A stretch of 64,000 nucleotides of DNA, taken from contig OZ246004.1 in the NCBI GenBank assembly GCA_965230495.1, positions 1,178,001 through 1,242,000 on the forward strand, given 5' to 3'. Source of the DNA: JACJYM01 sp965230495 (GTDB lineage: Bacteria > Bacteroidota > Bacteroidia > Chitinophagales > Saprospiraceae). A program made the position numbers and the translations under genes. The notes below the pieces were generated by a model. The model saw only the letters and a program-made list of their open reading frames with translations. It was not told where the DNA came from and ran no database searches. This document shows, in pieces, positions 25,989-34,971 of the stretch (position 1 is the stretch's first letter; each line of letters starts with the position of its first letter).

Positions 25989-27833
25989 TCAGTTAATTTC
26001 TTTTCCACTTAAGGCATTACTTATGTTATAGTCCAATGCCTTATGAGCCAATGGTGCTGTATAGGTATTTAGTGCATCCATAGATGCTTGTATTTTATCT
26101 TTAGATTCACTACTCAAACTTTTTTTAAGATCATTAATCAAATCAATAATTTTTGAAATCTGTTCGGGTTCTAATATCTCCTTATTCTGAGATATAAATT
26201 TGTCGGAAGACAACAATAGATTGTTAGCCTCATTGATAGATTCTTTTAATGATCTTACCTGCATATCCATCTCCGCATTTTGAATAGATTCTAACAGCAT
26301 TTTAGCCATTTCTTCTTCGCTAATACCATAAGCAGATTTTATTTCTACCTCTTGTTCTTTACCCGATCTTAGCTCTTCAGCCCTAACAACGAGAATTCCA
26401 TTTGTATCAAGTTGAAAGGTCACTTCTATTTTTGGAATGCCAGCAGGCATTGGTGGAATATTTTTGAGTATAAACTCTCCCAATTTTCTATTGTCAGATA
26501 CTAAATCTCTCTCCCCTTGAAACACACTGACCTTCAAATTCTTTTGTCCGTCAACCGAAGTAGTATATTGTCTACCAGCCTTAATAGGTATTTTAGTGTT
26601 TCTCGCAATAATCGTATCCATCAGACCACCTACGGTTTCTATCCCCAAGGACAAAGGAGTGACATCCAATAAAAGCATATCCTTATTATTTCCTGCTAAT
26701 ATATCAGCTTGGATTGCAGCACCTAATGCCACTACCTCATCGGGGTCAATACCCTCCTCTGGTTGCTTATTAAAAAAACCACTTACTCTTTCCCTAACCA
26801 GTGGGACTCTCGTACTTCCTCCTACAAAAACGAGATTATTAATGTCTTCCTTAACAAGTTTGGCATCTTTAAGAGCCATTTGACAAGATGCAATAGTTTC
26901 TTTTACTAAAGACTCAATCAATTCTTCAAATGTCGTTTTATCTAAGGTTAATTGGATAGAACCTACTTTTACATAAAAAGACTCTTCTTTCGACAAAACC
27001 TTCTTTGCCTTTTCAGCCAATACTCTTAATTCTTGATTGGATATTGTATCATCAATGCTTAAATTGTATTTATCTATCCAATATGACATGATCTTTTGGT
27101 CAAAATCGTCTCCTCCCAAAAACGTATTTCCGTTAGTAGACAGTACTTCATATATTCCATCCGATATTTCCAAAATACTTATATCAAATGTTCCGCCACC
27201 TAAATCATACACGGCCACTTTTCTAGTATATTCACTATCTGCAGCACCCAGACCGTATGCCAAGCTGGCTGCGGTAGGTTCATTAACGATTCTTAAAACA
27301 TCCAATCCCGCCAGTTTTCCTGCGTCCCGTGTGGCTTGTCTTTGAGTATCATTAAAATACGCCGGGACAGTAATAACTGCTTGAGATACATTCACCCCAA
27401 GTTGATCTTCTACCTTTCTCTTAAGTTCTTTTAGTATTTCTGCACTTAGCTCAATAGGAGTAAAATACTTTCCTCCCACCTCTACTTTTACCAAAGCATC
27501 CTTATCTGTCTCAATGATTCGATAAGAAAGCATAGTATCTTCATCGTTAATGTCTTCAAAACTTTTCCCCAATAATCTCTTAACACTATATATTGTTTCA
27601 TTTGGAGATATCAATAACATCTCTTTCGCCTTCTCTCCTACTATTGGTCTTAAATCCTTATCAAAATGAACGATCGAAGGTACTAGTGAACTATTATTAC
27701 CATCTGTAACAGTCTTAGGCTGGCCATCTTTAATATAAGCTACAAGACTATGCGTTGTACCTAAATCAATTCCAACTATTATGGGCTCTTCTTTCTTGAT
27801 CTCCCCTGATTTTATATTTATCGGTATCTTCAC
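25989..27833 (-). CDS. hscA: HscA-like Hsp70 chaperone for Fe-S cluster assembly
   Basis: 614 residues. The ATPase domain starts with IVGIDLGTTHSLVAY and includes AVYDLGGGTFDISILE, AVITVPAYFNDTQRQATRDA and VFVGGSTRVPLVRERV; the substrate domain ends without the acidic EEVD-like or GGMP tails of DnaK. The N-terminal extension before the ATPase (MKIPINIKSGEIKKEEP) is typical of Bacteroidota HscA. HscA helps transfer Fe-S clusters from IscU. No isc genes are adjacent, so a stand-alone DnaK paralogue is the alternative. The start is GTG. Confidence 0.8.
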   Translation of the reverse strand: MKIPINIKSGEIKKEEPIIVGIDLGTTHSLVAYIKDGQPKTVTDGNNSSLVPSIVHFDKDLRPIVGEKAKEMLLISPNETIYSVKRLLGKSFEDINDEDTMLSYRIIETDKDALVKVEVGGKYFTPIELSAEILKELKRKVEDQLGVNVSQAVITVPAYFNDTQRQATRDAGKLAGLDVLRIVNEPTAASLAYGLGAADSEYTRKVAVYDLGGGTFDISILEISDGIYEVLSTNGNTFLGGDDFDQKIMSYWIDKYNLSIDDTISNQELRVLAEKAKKVLSKEESFYVKVGSIQLTLDKTTFEELIESLVKETIASCQMALKDAKLVKEDINNLVFVGGSTRVPLVRERVSGFFNKQPEEGIDPDEVVALGAAIQADILAGNNKDMLLLDVTPLSLGIETVGGLMDTIIARNTKIPIKAGRQYTTSVDGQKNLKVSVFQGERDLVSDNRKLGEFILKNIPPMPAGIPKIEVTFQLDTNGILVVRAEELRSGKEQEVEIKSAYGISEEEMAKMLLESIQNAEMDMQVRSLKESINEANNLLLSSDKFISQNKEILEPEQISKIIDLINDLKKSLSSESKDKIQASMDALNTYTAPLAHKALDYNISNALSGKEIN

Positions 27834-27870
27834 TATCCTATTATTTATTATTGTCTCATTAGGAATAAAA

Positions 27871-27878
27871 CAAAAGTA
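27871..27878 (-). promoter_or_regulatory. -7 promoter box (TACTTTTG) of hscA
   Basis: Minus-strand TACTTTTG, a full TAnnTTTG match, 37 nt before the GTG start at 27833. Confidence 0.45.
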
Positions 27879-27956
27879 TATAGATGTAATTAGATATAAT
27901 CTAATTTGTTTAAGATAATTATTATTAAAATGAAGTCATGACCACAATTGAATCAA

Positions 27957-28748
27957 ATGACAATAAAAAGTGTTTCTTCTAAACCTACAATTCTGTTTAT
28001 TATTCTTGCAGGATTCTTCATCACTAATGCATTGGTGGCGGAATTCATTGGCATAAAAATATTCTCACTAGAAACTTCTTTGGGTTTTGATCCTTTGAAT
28101 TTAACCATCTTTGGAGAACCCGGACTTGGATTTAATCTTACAACGGGAGTATTGCTGTGGCCAGTTATTTTTGTAATGACTGATATCATTAATGAATATT
28201 ATGGAGCCGCTAAAGTTAAGTTTCTATCTTATCTAACCATCGGGTTAATAATATACTCCTTTGTCATGATTTATTGGGCCATTCACTTATCTCCAAATGA
28301 TTGGTGGGCAAATGAAAGTGGTAAATTATCTTTAGATCAGAATTCTCATATTAATAATATGAATCTTGCTTTTAGCAAGATTATGGGACAAGGCTTATGG
28401 ATTATTATAGGGTCATTGGTTGCTTTCTTAATTGGACAAATCCTTGATGTTTCTGTATTTCATATAATTAAACGAAAAACTGGTGATCAAAAAGTGTGGT
28501 TAAGAGCCACAGGCTCCACATTAATTTCACAGTTGGTGGATAGTTTTGTTGTTCTATTTATAGCTTTCTACATAGGTAGTGATTGGCCATTGATCAAGGT
28601 TCTTGCCATTGGTGTTGTCAATTATTCTTACAAATTTGTCGTTGCCATTTTATTGACACCTGTTATATATTTTGCACATTATATAATAGACAAATACCTA
28701 GGAGACGATATTGCTAAAAGAATGAAACATGATGCAGCTTTGGGATAA
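27957..28748 (+). CDS. Queuosine precursor transporter (YhhQ/DUF165 family)
   Basis: About 263 residues with six membrane segments. Family features include FFITNALVAEFIGIKIF, a D-I-I-N-E-Y-Y-G motif (VMTDIINEYYGAAKVK), and SQLVDSFVVLFIAFYIG in the C-terminal half. YhhQ-type proteins import queuine precursors such as preQ0 for tRNA modification. A TTG at 27948 would add three residues; the ATG at 27957 is chosen. Its stop abuts the stop of the converging deformylase gene with no intervening base. Confidence 0.85.
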   Translation: MTIKSVSSKPTILFIILAGFFITNALVAEFIGIKIFSLETSLGFDPLNLTIFGEPGLGFNLTTGVLLWPVIFVMTDIINEYYGAAKVKFLSYLTIGLIIYSFVMIYWAIHLSPNDWWANESGKLSLDQNSHINNMNLAFSKIMGQGLWIIIGSLVAFLIGQILDVSVFHIIKRKTGDQKVWLRATGSTLISQLVDSFVVLFIAFYIGSDWPLIKVLAIGVVNYSYKFVVAILLTPVIYFAHYIIDKYLGDDIAKRMKHDAALG

Positions 28749-29384
28749 TTATCTCTCAGATTCGAGATGGTCGGTAAACAATATTCCATTTAAATGATCT
28801 ATTTCATGTTGAAATATTACTGCGGTGAAATCTTCCACAGTATCACGATGTATTTTATTTTGAAGATCAAGATAATCAACAATTATTTTTTTCGAACGAT
28901 TTGTTGTCTTCCCCCTAATCTCAGGTATTGACAAACATCCTTCCATACAGTCTTGTTTGACATTAGAGTAATTCGATATAGCCGGATTTATATACACTTC
29001 AAATGGATAATTCTCCTTATCAAATCTTTGAATCCAAATAATATTTTTAAGTATTCCAACTTGAGGTGCTGCTATACCAACCCCTAGTGACATACTATCC
29101 CTTACGGTTCGGAGCAGTCTTTCGGAAAACTTTTTAATGAGAAGCGAATCTGTAGCTAATAAATTGATATCACTACTCTTTTTTCTTAAAAGAATTGAAT
29201 CTGAATAATTATTAATCTTATTGACTCTCATTGCTATATCATAAGAATCGGAATCTATCAAATCTATCTCTCTTTTATCAAAGTTTTTTATTACCTTCTT
29301 ATTAGCTCTATTTTTAAGCCCACATGAGTAAATTATACTTATACAGCAAAAGATAAGTAAAATATAAATCAAATTATTTCTCAT
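28749..29384 (-). CDS. Peptide deformylase with lipoprotein signal
   Basis: 211 residues. All three deformylase motifs are intact: GVGIAAPQVG (101-110), EGCLS (metal-ligand Cys150) and HEIDH (His193, His197). Peptide deformylase removes the N-formyl group from nascent proteins and is normally cytoplasmic. Here it is preceded by a lipoprotein signal peptide (LIYILLIFCCISIIYSC, lipidated Cys21) and a ~75-residue linker, so the enzyme is predicted to be exported and membrane-anchored. A start inside the linker would give a cytoplasmic form, but no good ATG precedes the domain except M52. It is not the usual def-fmt arrangement. Confidence 0.8.
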   Translation of the reverse strand: MRNNLIYILLIFCCISIIYSCGLKNRANKKVIKNFDKREIDLIDSDSYDIAMRVNKINNYSDSILLRKKSSDINLLATDSLLIKKFSERLLRTVRDSMSLGVGIAAPQVGILKNIIWIQRFDKENYPFEVYINPAISNYSNVKQDCMEGCLSIPEIRGKTTNRSKKIIVDYLDLQNKIHRDTVEDFTAVIFQHEIDHLNGILFTDHLESER

Positions 29385-29489
29385 TTCTCAATTTTATACT
29401 TTGAAACGCCAGATGAAATTTATCATAAAAAGTAATCATTCAAATTTGACATGAATATCATACGATTATTTTACTGCCATTTCCTACCA

Positions 29490-30422
29490 TTAAAATAGCT
29501 TAGCTCCTTCATGATTGATGGGAGAAACCCAAATAGTATAGATCATTTTTTTATCAAAAAGAAATTTACCAAGTTGTTCCTTTATATTCTCAGCGATATA
29601 TAGACTATTGCACATTCCGAACATACATGGACCAGAGCCCGAAATACTATAACCTAAGGCCCCCATTTTCATAGCTATCGACTGCAATTCATAAAAATAG
29701 GGAATGGACTTTGCTCGTTGCGGTTCTATGATAATATCTTTAAGACTTCTTCTAATCATTTCAAAATCCGAAATCTGCATAGCTGAAACAAAAGAAGCAA
29801 AATTTGCTGCCTGTTGCATTGCCGTTTTCAAAGGGACCTCTCTTGACAATGACCTTCTTGAATCCTGAGTGTATATTTGAATATTCGGATAAACAAGCAC
29901 TAGATACAATCCCTTAGGGGCATAAATCTTCAGGCAATCCAAAGTCTCATTATCTCTAATTAAAACCACACCTCCTAGTAAAGAAGGAGCCACATTATCA
30001 GCATGTTTTTCTCCTGTGGTTAACATTTCTCCCACTAATGCATGTTTTAAAAGATCAGATTTAGTCAATCCGAGACCTAATAGTTTATTTACCGCAAAAA
30101 CTGCGGCAGATGCACTTGCTCCAGAAGATCCCATGCCACTTCCTATTGGCATTTTCTTATGCAACGCCATCTCAAGAGGTCTGTTCTCTTCATTAACTTC
30201 CCTTAATAAAGACAAAGCGGCTACACCAGCCGTATTATTAGATGTTTCCTTTGGCACTTTACCATTTGCTCCACGAACATCTACAATCTTCAACCCTTTC
30301 TTATCGCCATGACCAAGAATAATTTCATCACCCGGCTCTTCTATCGCCACACCGAGATGATCAAACCCTACAGCCAAATTCCCCACAGTAGCTGGGGCGA
30401 AAACTTTTATTGCATTTTTCAA
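29490..30422 (-). CDS. thrB: Homoserine kinase
   Basis: About 311 residues. GHMP-kinase motifs: VFAPATVGNLAVGFDHLG at the N-terminus, the ATP loop PIGSGMGSSGASASA around residues 90-104, and GYSISGSGPCMFG near the C-terminus. It phosphorylates homoserine in threonine synthesis. The frame is open to a TTG at 30494, but the family N-terminus (KNAIKVFAPATV) points to the TTG at 30422; neither start is strong. No thrA or thrC lies nearby, unlike many Bacteroidota. Confidence 0.85.
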   Translation of the reverse strand: MKNAIKVFAPATVGNLAVGFDHLGVAIEEPGDEIILGHGDKKGLKIVDVRGANGKVPKETSNNTAGVAALSLLREVNEENRPLEMALHKKMPIGSGMGSSGASASAAVFAVNKLLGLGLTKSDLLKHALVGEMLTTGEKHADNVAPSLLGGVVLIRDNETLDCLKIYAPKGLYLVLVYPNIQIYTQDSRRSLSREVPLKTAMQQAANFASFVSAMQISDFEMIRRSLKDIIIEPQRAKSIPYFYELQSIAMKMGALGYSISGSGPCMFGMCNSLYIAENIKEQLGKFLFDKKMIYTIWVSPINHEGAKLF

Positions 30423-30555
30423 ATTCTTGCTTATTCTAACTAATACAGAAGGGTAAAAATAGTAGAACAAAAGTTCTTTAACAAGTAATCTCAAGTATCA
30501 GAGAATCATTAATTTAAATTTCTGCTATATTGGCAATCAGAATACAATAATAACA

Positions 30556-31026
30556 ATGGAAGAAAATAAAATAGTATTTCACTTCATTAGTGAGCCAACA
30601 GATATTAATTATGGTGGTAAAGTTCATGGCGGAACCGTAATGAAATGGATTGATCAAACAGCATATACCTGTGCTAGAAATTGGGCTCAGACATATTGCG
30701 TTACGGTATACGTTGGAGGTATACGATTTTATAAACCCATCAATATAGGTGAACAGGTTAAAGTTGAATCAAAAATTATTCTAACAGGAAATACCAGTAT
30801 GCATATCTCTGTTGATGTATATTCTAAAGCTATCGGAGCAAAAGAATTTACAAAAAAAACACATTGTATCGTAGTATTTGTTTCCGTTGATTCTGATGGT
30901 AAAAGTCAAAGCGTCAGAAAATGGATTCCAAAAAATGAAAAAGACAAAATGTTGCAGCAGTATGCCTTAAAACTCAAAAAGCTGCGAATGGGAATTGAAG
31001 ATGAAATGAAAGAATTCTTATTTTAA
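30556..31026 (+). CDS. Acyl-CoA thioesterase, hotdog fold (YciA/ACOT type)
   Basis: 156 residues. NYGGKVHGGTVMKWIDQTAY carries the G-G-x-hxD helix of hotdog thioesterases, with the catalytic Asp in the 'hot dog' helix, and VGGIRFYKPINIGEQV, TGNTSMHISVDVYSK follow. It hydrolyses acyl-CoA to free acid and CoA; chain length is unknown. The zinc-ribbon membrane-protein gene starts 12 nt later, and the MerR gene follows that, so the three may be cotranscribed to the terminator at 32164. Confidence 0.8.
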   Translation: MEENKIVFHFISEPTDINYGGKVHGGTVMKWIDQTAYTCARNWAQTYCVTVYVGGIRFYKPINIGEQVKVESKIILTGNTSMHISVDVYSKAIGAKEFTKKTHCIVVFVSVDSDGKSQSVRKWIPKNEKDKMLQQYALKLKKLRMGIEDEMKEFLF

Positions 31027-31038
31027 ATAATATCTCTG

Positions 31039-31767
31039 ATGAAAGGCAAATCTATTCATAAAATAAAGACAAAATCATTCCAAATAGAATGTAATAACTG
31101 TAATGAAATAATACCTTCTGAAAATATAAATATTAATCGTTCTCTTGGGCAGTGCCCCAATTGCAATAATGTCTTTGCCGTTGATGATGATTTTTTCAAG
31201 CATAAGAGAGATGGTAGACAAGAAATAGTCATGCCAGAAGGAACGGATGTTCTACATCTTCCAAATATGCTCGACATCCAAATATCCTGGTTTAAATCCG
31301 CACCTAAGGGACTTATTGGATTCCTAAGCTTTTTCAATATCATGTGGAATGGAATTCTAGCCTTTATTGTAAGTAGTGGGCCGGAAGCTTTGATGTTTTC
31401 CATATTTCATATTGCTATTGGCTTAGTAATGTTATATTGGCTTGCCTCTTTATTTTTAAACAAAACTGAGGTTATAGTTACCACCCAATATATTGACATA
31501 AAGCATGGACCTCTGAGAAATCCATTCAAACCCTCCATTCATTTAAACAGTAATGAAATCAAACAACTATATGTACAAAAATATAAGTCCGGTGAAATTA
31601 ATGATAGACCTACCTACGCGTACGCTTTACATGCCATTTTGAACAAAGGGAACTCTACCCAACTTTTGAAAGGAATGGATAAGGATACACAGTTATACTT
31701 AGAACAAGAAATAGAGAAGCATTTAAATATAAAAGATCAAAGAGTACCAAATGAAATAATATCTTAA
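31039..31767 (+). CDS. Zinc-ribbon membrane protein of unknown function
   Basis: 242 residues. An N-terminal zinc ribbon is formed by CNNCNE and CPNCNN (about residues 18-43). Two membrane segments (LIGFLSFFNIMWNGILAFIV and IFHIAIGLVMLYWLASLFL) follow, then a soluble PH-like region (TQYIDIKHGPL) of about 90 residues. No catalytic motif is seen. It lies between a thioesterase and a MerR regulator gene, which starts 2 nt after its stop. Confidence 0.65.
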   Translation: MKGKSIHKIKTKSFQIECNNCNEIIPSENININRSLGQCPNCNNVFAVDDDFFKHKRDGRQEIVMPEGTDVLHLPNMLDIQISWFKSAPKGLIGFLSFFNIMWNGILAFIVSSGPEALMFSIFHIAIGLVMLYWLASLFLNKTEVIVTTQYIDIKHGPLRNPFKPSIHLNSNEIKQLYVQKYKSGEINDRPTYAYALHAILNKGNSTQLLKGMDKDTQLYLEQEIEKHLNIKDQRVPNEIIS

Positions 31768-31769
31768 TT

Positions 31770-32159
31770 TTGATTCAAAATTCTTACATTTTGAACATTG
31801 ACAATCTACACAAACTCTATTATTCCATCGGTGAAGTAGCGGACATATTCAATGTTTCTAATAGCTTAATAAGATATTGGGAAAGAGAATTTCCAAGTTT
31901 AAAACCAAAAAAAACTAAGAGAGGCGATAGAAAATTCACTAAAAAAGATATCCTCGAATTAAGCAAAATTTATGACTTAGTAAAGGTAAAAGGTTATACA
32001 TTGGATGGTGCCAAAAAAGCACTTCGGCAAAAATCTACAAAAAGTATCTCAACAACGCCATATCAGGCTAACCTATTCACAAGACAAGAAGTAATTGAAA
32101 AACTAAAAAAGATTAAATCCAAATTGACCGATATTAGGTCAAATATGGAAGAAGAATAA
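31770..32159 (+). CDS. MerR-family transcriptional regulator
   Basis: 129 residues. The wing-helix domain is clear: YYSIGEVADIFNVSNSLIRY, then WEREFPSLKPKKTKRGDRKF, with a dimerisation helix (VIEKLKKIKSKLTDIRSNM) at the end. No ligand-binding cysteines are present, so it is a small, effector-less MerR type common in Bacteroidota. The start is a TTG at 31770 that overlaps a TAATTTTG promoter-like sequence; a TTG 21 nt further downstream is an alternative. Followed by an intrinsic terminator. Confidence 0.8.
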   Translation: MIQNSYILNIDNLHKLYYSIGEVADIFNVSNSLIRYWEREFPSLKPKKTKRGDRKFTKKDILELSKIYDLVKVKGYTLDGAKKALRQKSTKSISTTPYQANLFTRQEVIEKLKKIKSKLTDIRSNMEEE

Positions 32160-32163
32160 TAAA

Positions 32164-32194
32164 AAAGGCCAGATCTTGATAAGATCCGGCCTTT
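32164..32194. terminator. Bidirectional intrinsic terminator between merR-like gene and gdh
   Basis: AAAGGCC-A-GATCTT, loop GAT, AAGATC-C-GGCCTTT. A long GC-rich stem with A/T flanks on both sides, positioned 5 nt after the MerR stop and 20 nt from the gdh stop on the opposite strand. Confidence 0.85.
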
Positions 32195-32213
32195 AAAATA
32201 TATTTTATTTTCA

Positions 32214-33626
32214 CTAAGGAAAAACTCCTAATGTCAAATAATCACTGCACACTTTTTGCAAAGCACAAATAAATGCAGCAGTTCTTAGATCAACTCCTTT
32301 TTTCTTATTGTAAATATCCAATATTTGATCAAAAGAGTTAACCATAGTCTCTTCCAGACCTGATCTCACCAAATCCACCTCATCAGCTCCTCTTGTCAAA
32401 ATATTCTTATCCTTCGCTGAAATGCTCTTTCCTGTCATCTTTTCAACAGTGCTAATGATATTAGAATATGTTTGTTGATTAAATCTCTTATCCATTCTTC
32501 CAAATCGGATATGAGAAAGATTCTTTAACCACTCAAAGTATGAAACAGTTACCCCACCCGCATTCAAATACATGTCGGGAATAATCATTACTCCTTTCTT
32601 CAACAAAATTTCCTCTGCATCCGCTGTGACGGGTCCATTGGCTGCCTCAGCAATTATTTTTGCCTTCACTAAATGAGCATTTTCATTGTGTATGGTGGAT
32701 TCCAAGGCTGCTGGAATCAAAATATCACATTCTATCTTAATCCAGTCGTTCTTTCCACCTAGATGCTTGGTTCCTGGAAATCCTATTATAGAGCCCGTTT
32801 TCTTTCTAAACTTTAGAAGCTCTTTGACATCAATTCCTTTCTCACTATAAATAGTCCCCTCAAGTTCCGAAACTCCCACAACTAGAAGATCTCCTTCTTC
32901 TTGAGAAATCGTTCCTGCATAACTTCCTACATTACCCAATCCTTGAATAACAGCTCTTTTCCCAGCAATACCAAGAGATAATCCAAGCTTATCCATGATC
33001 CTTTTATCATTACAAAGCTCTCTCATACCATAGAAAACACCTCTACCTGTTGCTTCTGTTCTTCCCGCAATACCGTTCTGAGCAACTGGTTTTCCTGTAA
33101 CACACCCTACAGCATCTATCTCGCCAGCTTTAAAAGTTGAGTAGGTATCTAATATCCATGCCATTTCTCTTTCACCTGTTCCATAATCTGGAGCGGGAAC
33201 ATCAACAGAAGGCCCAATAAAATTCTTTCTTAATAATTCCACGGTATACCTTCTAGTAATCTTTTCCAACTGTGCTGGTGTATAGGCTCTAGGACTAATT
33301 TTAACCCCCCCTTTGGCCCCACCAAATGGTACATCCACAATCGCACACTTATAAGTCATCAAAGATGCCAGTGCCATCACCTCATCTTGGTTTACCAAGT
33401 GGCTAAAACGAATTCCTCCCTTTGTTGGTAATCTATGGTGACTATGCTGAACCCTATAAGCCTCTATTACTTCATAAGAGTTTCCTATTTTAACAGGAAA
33501 CTGCATTTGATACACTGCATTACATGACTTAATTTGATCCAGTAGACCTTTTGGTTGTTTTAAATGCCCTGCCGCTTTATCAAAATTTCGCTGGACACTT
33601 TTTAAAAATGAAGCTTGTTTACTCAT
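32214..33626 (-). CDS. Glutamate dehydrogenase family (Glu/Leu/Phe/Val dehydrogenase)
   Basis: 470 residues. The substrate pocket LPTKGGIRFSHLVNQDEV and the catalytic TYKCAIVDVPFGGAKGG are intact, followed by the Rossmann segment AVIQGLGNVGSYAG in the C-terminal half. It interconverts glutamate with 2-oxoglutarate and ammonium using NAD(P). The cofactor choice cannot be settled by eye. The gene overlaps the upstream CcmD-like gene by 8 nt, so it is the last cistron of the ccm unit, an unusual coupling. Confidence 0.9.
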   Translation of the reverse strand: MSKQASFLKSVQRNFDKAAGHLKQPKGLLDQIKSCNAVYQMQFPVKIGNSYEVIEAYRVQHSHHRLPTKGGIRFSHLVNQDEVMALASLMTYKCAIVDVPFGGAKGGVKISPRAYTPAQLEKITRRYTVELLRKNFIGPSVDVPAPDYGTGEREMAWILDTYSTFKAGEIDAVGCVTGKPVAQNGIAGRTEATGRGVFYGMRELCNDKRIMDKLGLSLGIAGKRAVIQGLGNVGSYAGTISQEEGDLLVVGVSELEGTIYSEKGIDVKELLKFRKKTGSIIGFPGTKHLGGKNDWIKIECDILIPAALESTIHNENAHLVKAKIIAEAANGPVTADAEEILLKKGVMIIPDMYLNAGGVTVSYFEWLKNLSHIRFGRMDKRFNQQTYSNIISTVEKMTGKSISAKDKNILTRGADEVDLVRSGLEETMVNSFDQILDIYNKKKGVDLRTAAFICALQKVCSDYLTLGVFP

Positions 33627-33840
33627 TATTTATTTGTTTTTCTAGTTTGGTTAGCTTTCTATCTAGACGGAATATAAAAAAGATGATCCCAATAAAAATG
33701 ATACATATAACACCAACAACTACATAAATCTTGCCAGTGCTTCTAAAGAAGTCAAGTGATTCTGCAGATAACTCAGATATGCTAAGCATAGTAATTAATA
33801 AAACAGACAAACACTTACCTAAAAATATTTTTAATGTCAT
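33619..33840 (-). CDS. CcmD-like small membrane protein
   Basis: 73 residues. After a signal-like N-terminus comes DFFRSTGKIYVVVGVICIIFIG and FRLDRKLTKLEKQ (in parts), the pattern of the CcmD-like family of Bacteroidota. CcmD stabilises the CcmABC heme-release complex in cytochrome c maturation. The position directly downstream of the ccmC-like and ccmB-like genes supports this role. Confidence 0.75.
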   Translation of the reverse strand: MTLKIFLGKCLSVLLITMLSISELSAESLDFFRSTGKIYVVVGVICIIFIGIIFFIFRLDRKLTKLEKQINNE

Positions 33841-33903
33841 CAGATTTATTGGATTGACGAAAAATTTAAAATCATAAATACAAAGGCTAAAGTCGTATTT
33901 TTT

Positions 33904-34971
33904 TTAATATTCATTATTTATTTCCTTCAAAAAAAATTTATCTTTTAATCTTCTATATCGTATAACCAATTGTGACAACCATAATCCTACAAGAAAAAAG
34001 GCTAGAATGGCAGGATAGAAGAATGTTCTCAGTGTATTTTCCATATCTTCTGAGCCAAAAGCCGGGTTTCCTCCATTCCCCGGATGAAGACTATCAGTCA
34101 TTCTAGGAAGGATAAATACGAGAGGGATCATAGCCAAAAATGCAAATATGGAATATATGGCACTTACTTTAGCTCGTCGGTCTTGATCCGATATTGAATT
34201 TCTTAAAACTATGTAAGCAAAGTAAATAAGCATAGCAATAGCTGCCATATTAAGTTTAACATCATTCGGCCAAAATTGTCCCCAAGCAAACTTTGCCCAA
34301 AATGAACCTGTAAGCATTCCCAAAACTCCTATAAAAACTGCTACCTCTGTAATACTTGAAGCTATAATATCATCATCATAATTAGAAGTTCTTAAATATC
34401 TTATTCCGAAATAAATACCAACAATTAGCAAAGCATACATTGCCATCCAAATAGCCACGTGAAAAAAAGTATTACGTATAGTCTCTTGAAGAATATTTCG
34501 ATATGGAAATCTAAAATCTGAGTTTTGAACAATCTTGTATTTATCCGCGTTTTCCCAGCTTGTTGAAGAAGAAAGAGAATCTGATTTTGTTATGGAAAAA
34601 GCTTTTGGTAAAATTGATACTCCATCTTTCATATTCTTAACCAGTAAAGTAACATTTATAAGATTTTCTTCATTTGGATTCTTATTAGGAATGTCAAATG
34701 TAGCTTCTAACACATTATCCGATTTAACAAGAACTTCAGAAGCCTTTAATATCCAATCATCACTAGTCCTGGCAAATACTTTGTTTTCATCACTTTCAAA
34801 ATGAGAATTATACCCTGTGATCTCAAATACTGACTTTTGCCCAGTAAAAGCTCTATTTGTAGATATTTCCGAAATGCCTGTTCTAAGAGGGATTAATAAG
34901 CCTCCTAAAAAAACGTATAGGAACAATAATACTCCTAAAAACTTCCACCAGTATTTTTTAAATAAAGTCAT
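33904..34971 (-). CDS. CcmC/CcsA-like cytochrome c biogenesis protein with N-terminal extension
   Basis: 355 residues. The C-terminal ~200 residues have six membrane helices and a Trp-rich heme-handling motif (TGSFWAKFAWGQFWPND), as in CcmC, which presents heme to CcmE. The N-terminal ~160 residues add a membrane helix and a soluble domain (ITGYNSHFESDENK...), absent from classical CcmC proteins of about 240 residues. This could be a fused partner such as an Ig-like periplasmic domain. The start abuts the ccmB stop with no gap, and the CcmD-like gene follows. Confidence 0.75.
   Translation of the reverse strand: MTLFKKYWWKFLGVLLFLYVFLGGLLIPLRTGISEISTNRAFTGQKSVFEITGYNSHFESDENKVFARTSDDWILKASEVLVKSDNVLEATFDIPNKNPNEENLINVTLLVKNMKDGVSILPKAFSITKSDSLSSSTSWENADKYKIVQNSDFRFPYRNILQETIRNTFFHVAIWMAMYALLIVGIYFGIRYLRTSNYDDDIIASSITEVAVFIGVLGMLTGSFWAKFAWGQFWPNDVKLNMAAIAMLIYFAYIVLRNSISDQDRRAKVSAIYSIFAFLAMIPLVFILPRMTDSLHPGNGGNPAFGSEDMENTLRTFFYPAILAFFLVGLWLSQLVIRYRRLKDKFFLKEINNEY

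Noticed and set aside
31765..31772. TAATTTTG as promoter of the MerR-family gene
   Set aside because: It overlaps the stop of the upstream gene and the TTG start; cotranscription with the upstream genes is simpler, though a later start cannot be excluded.
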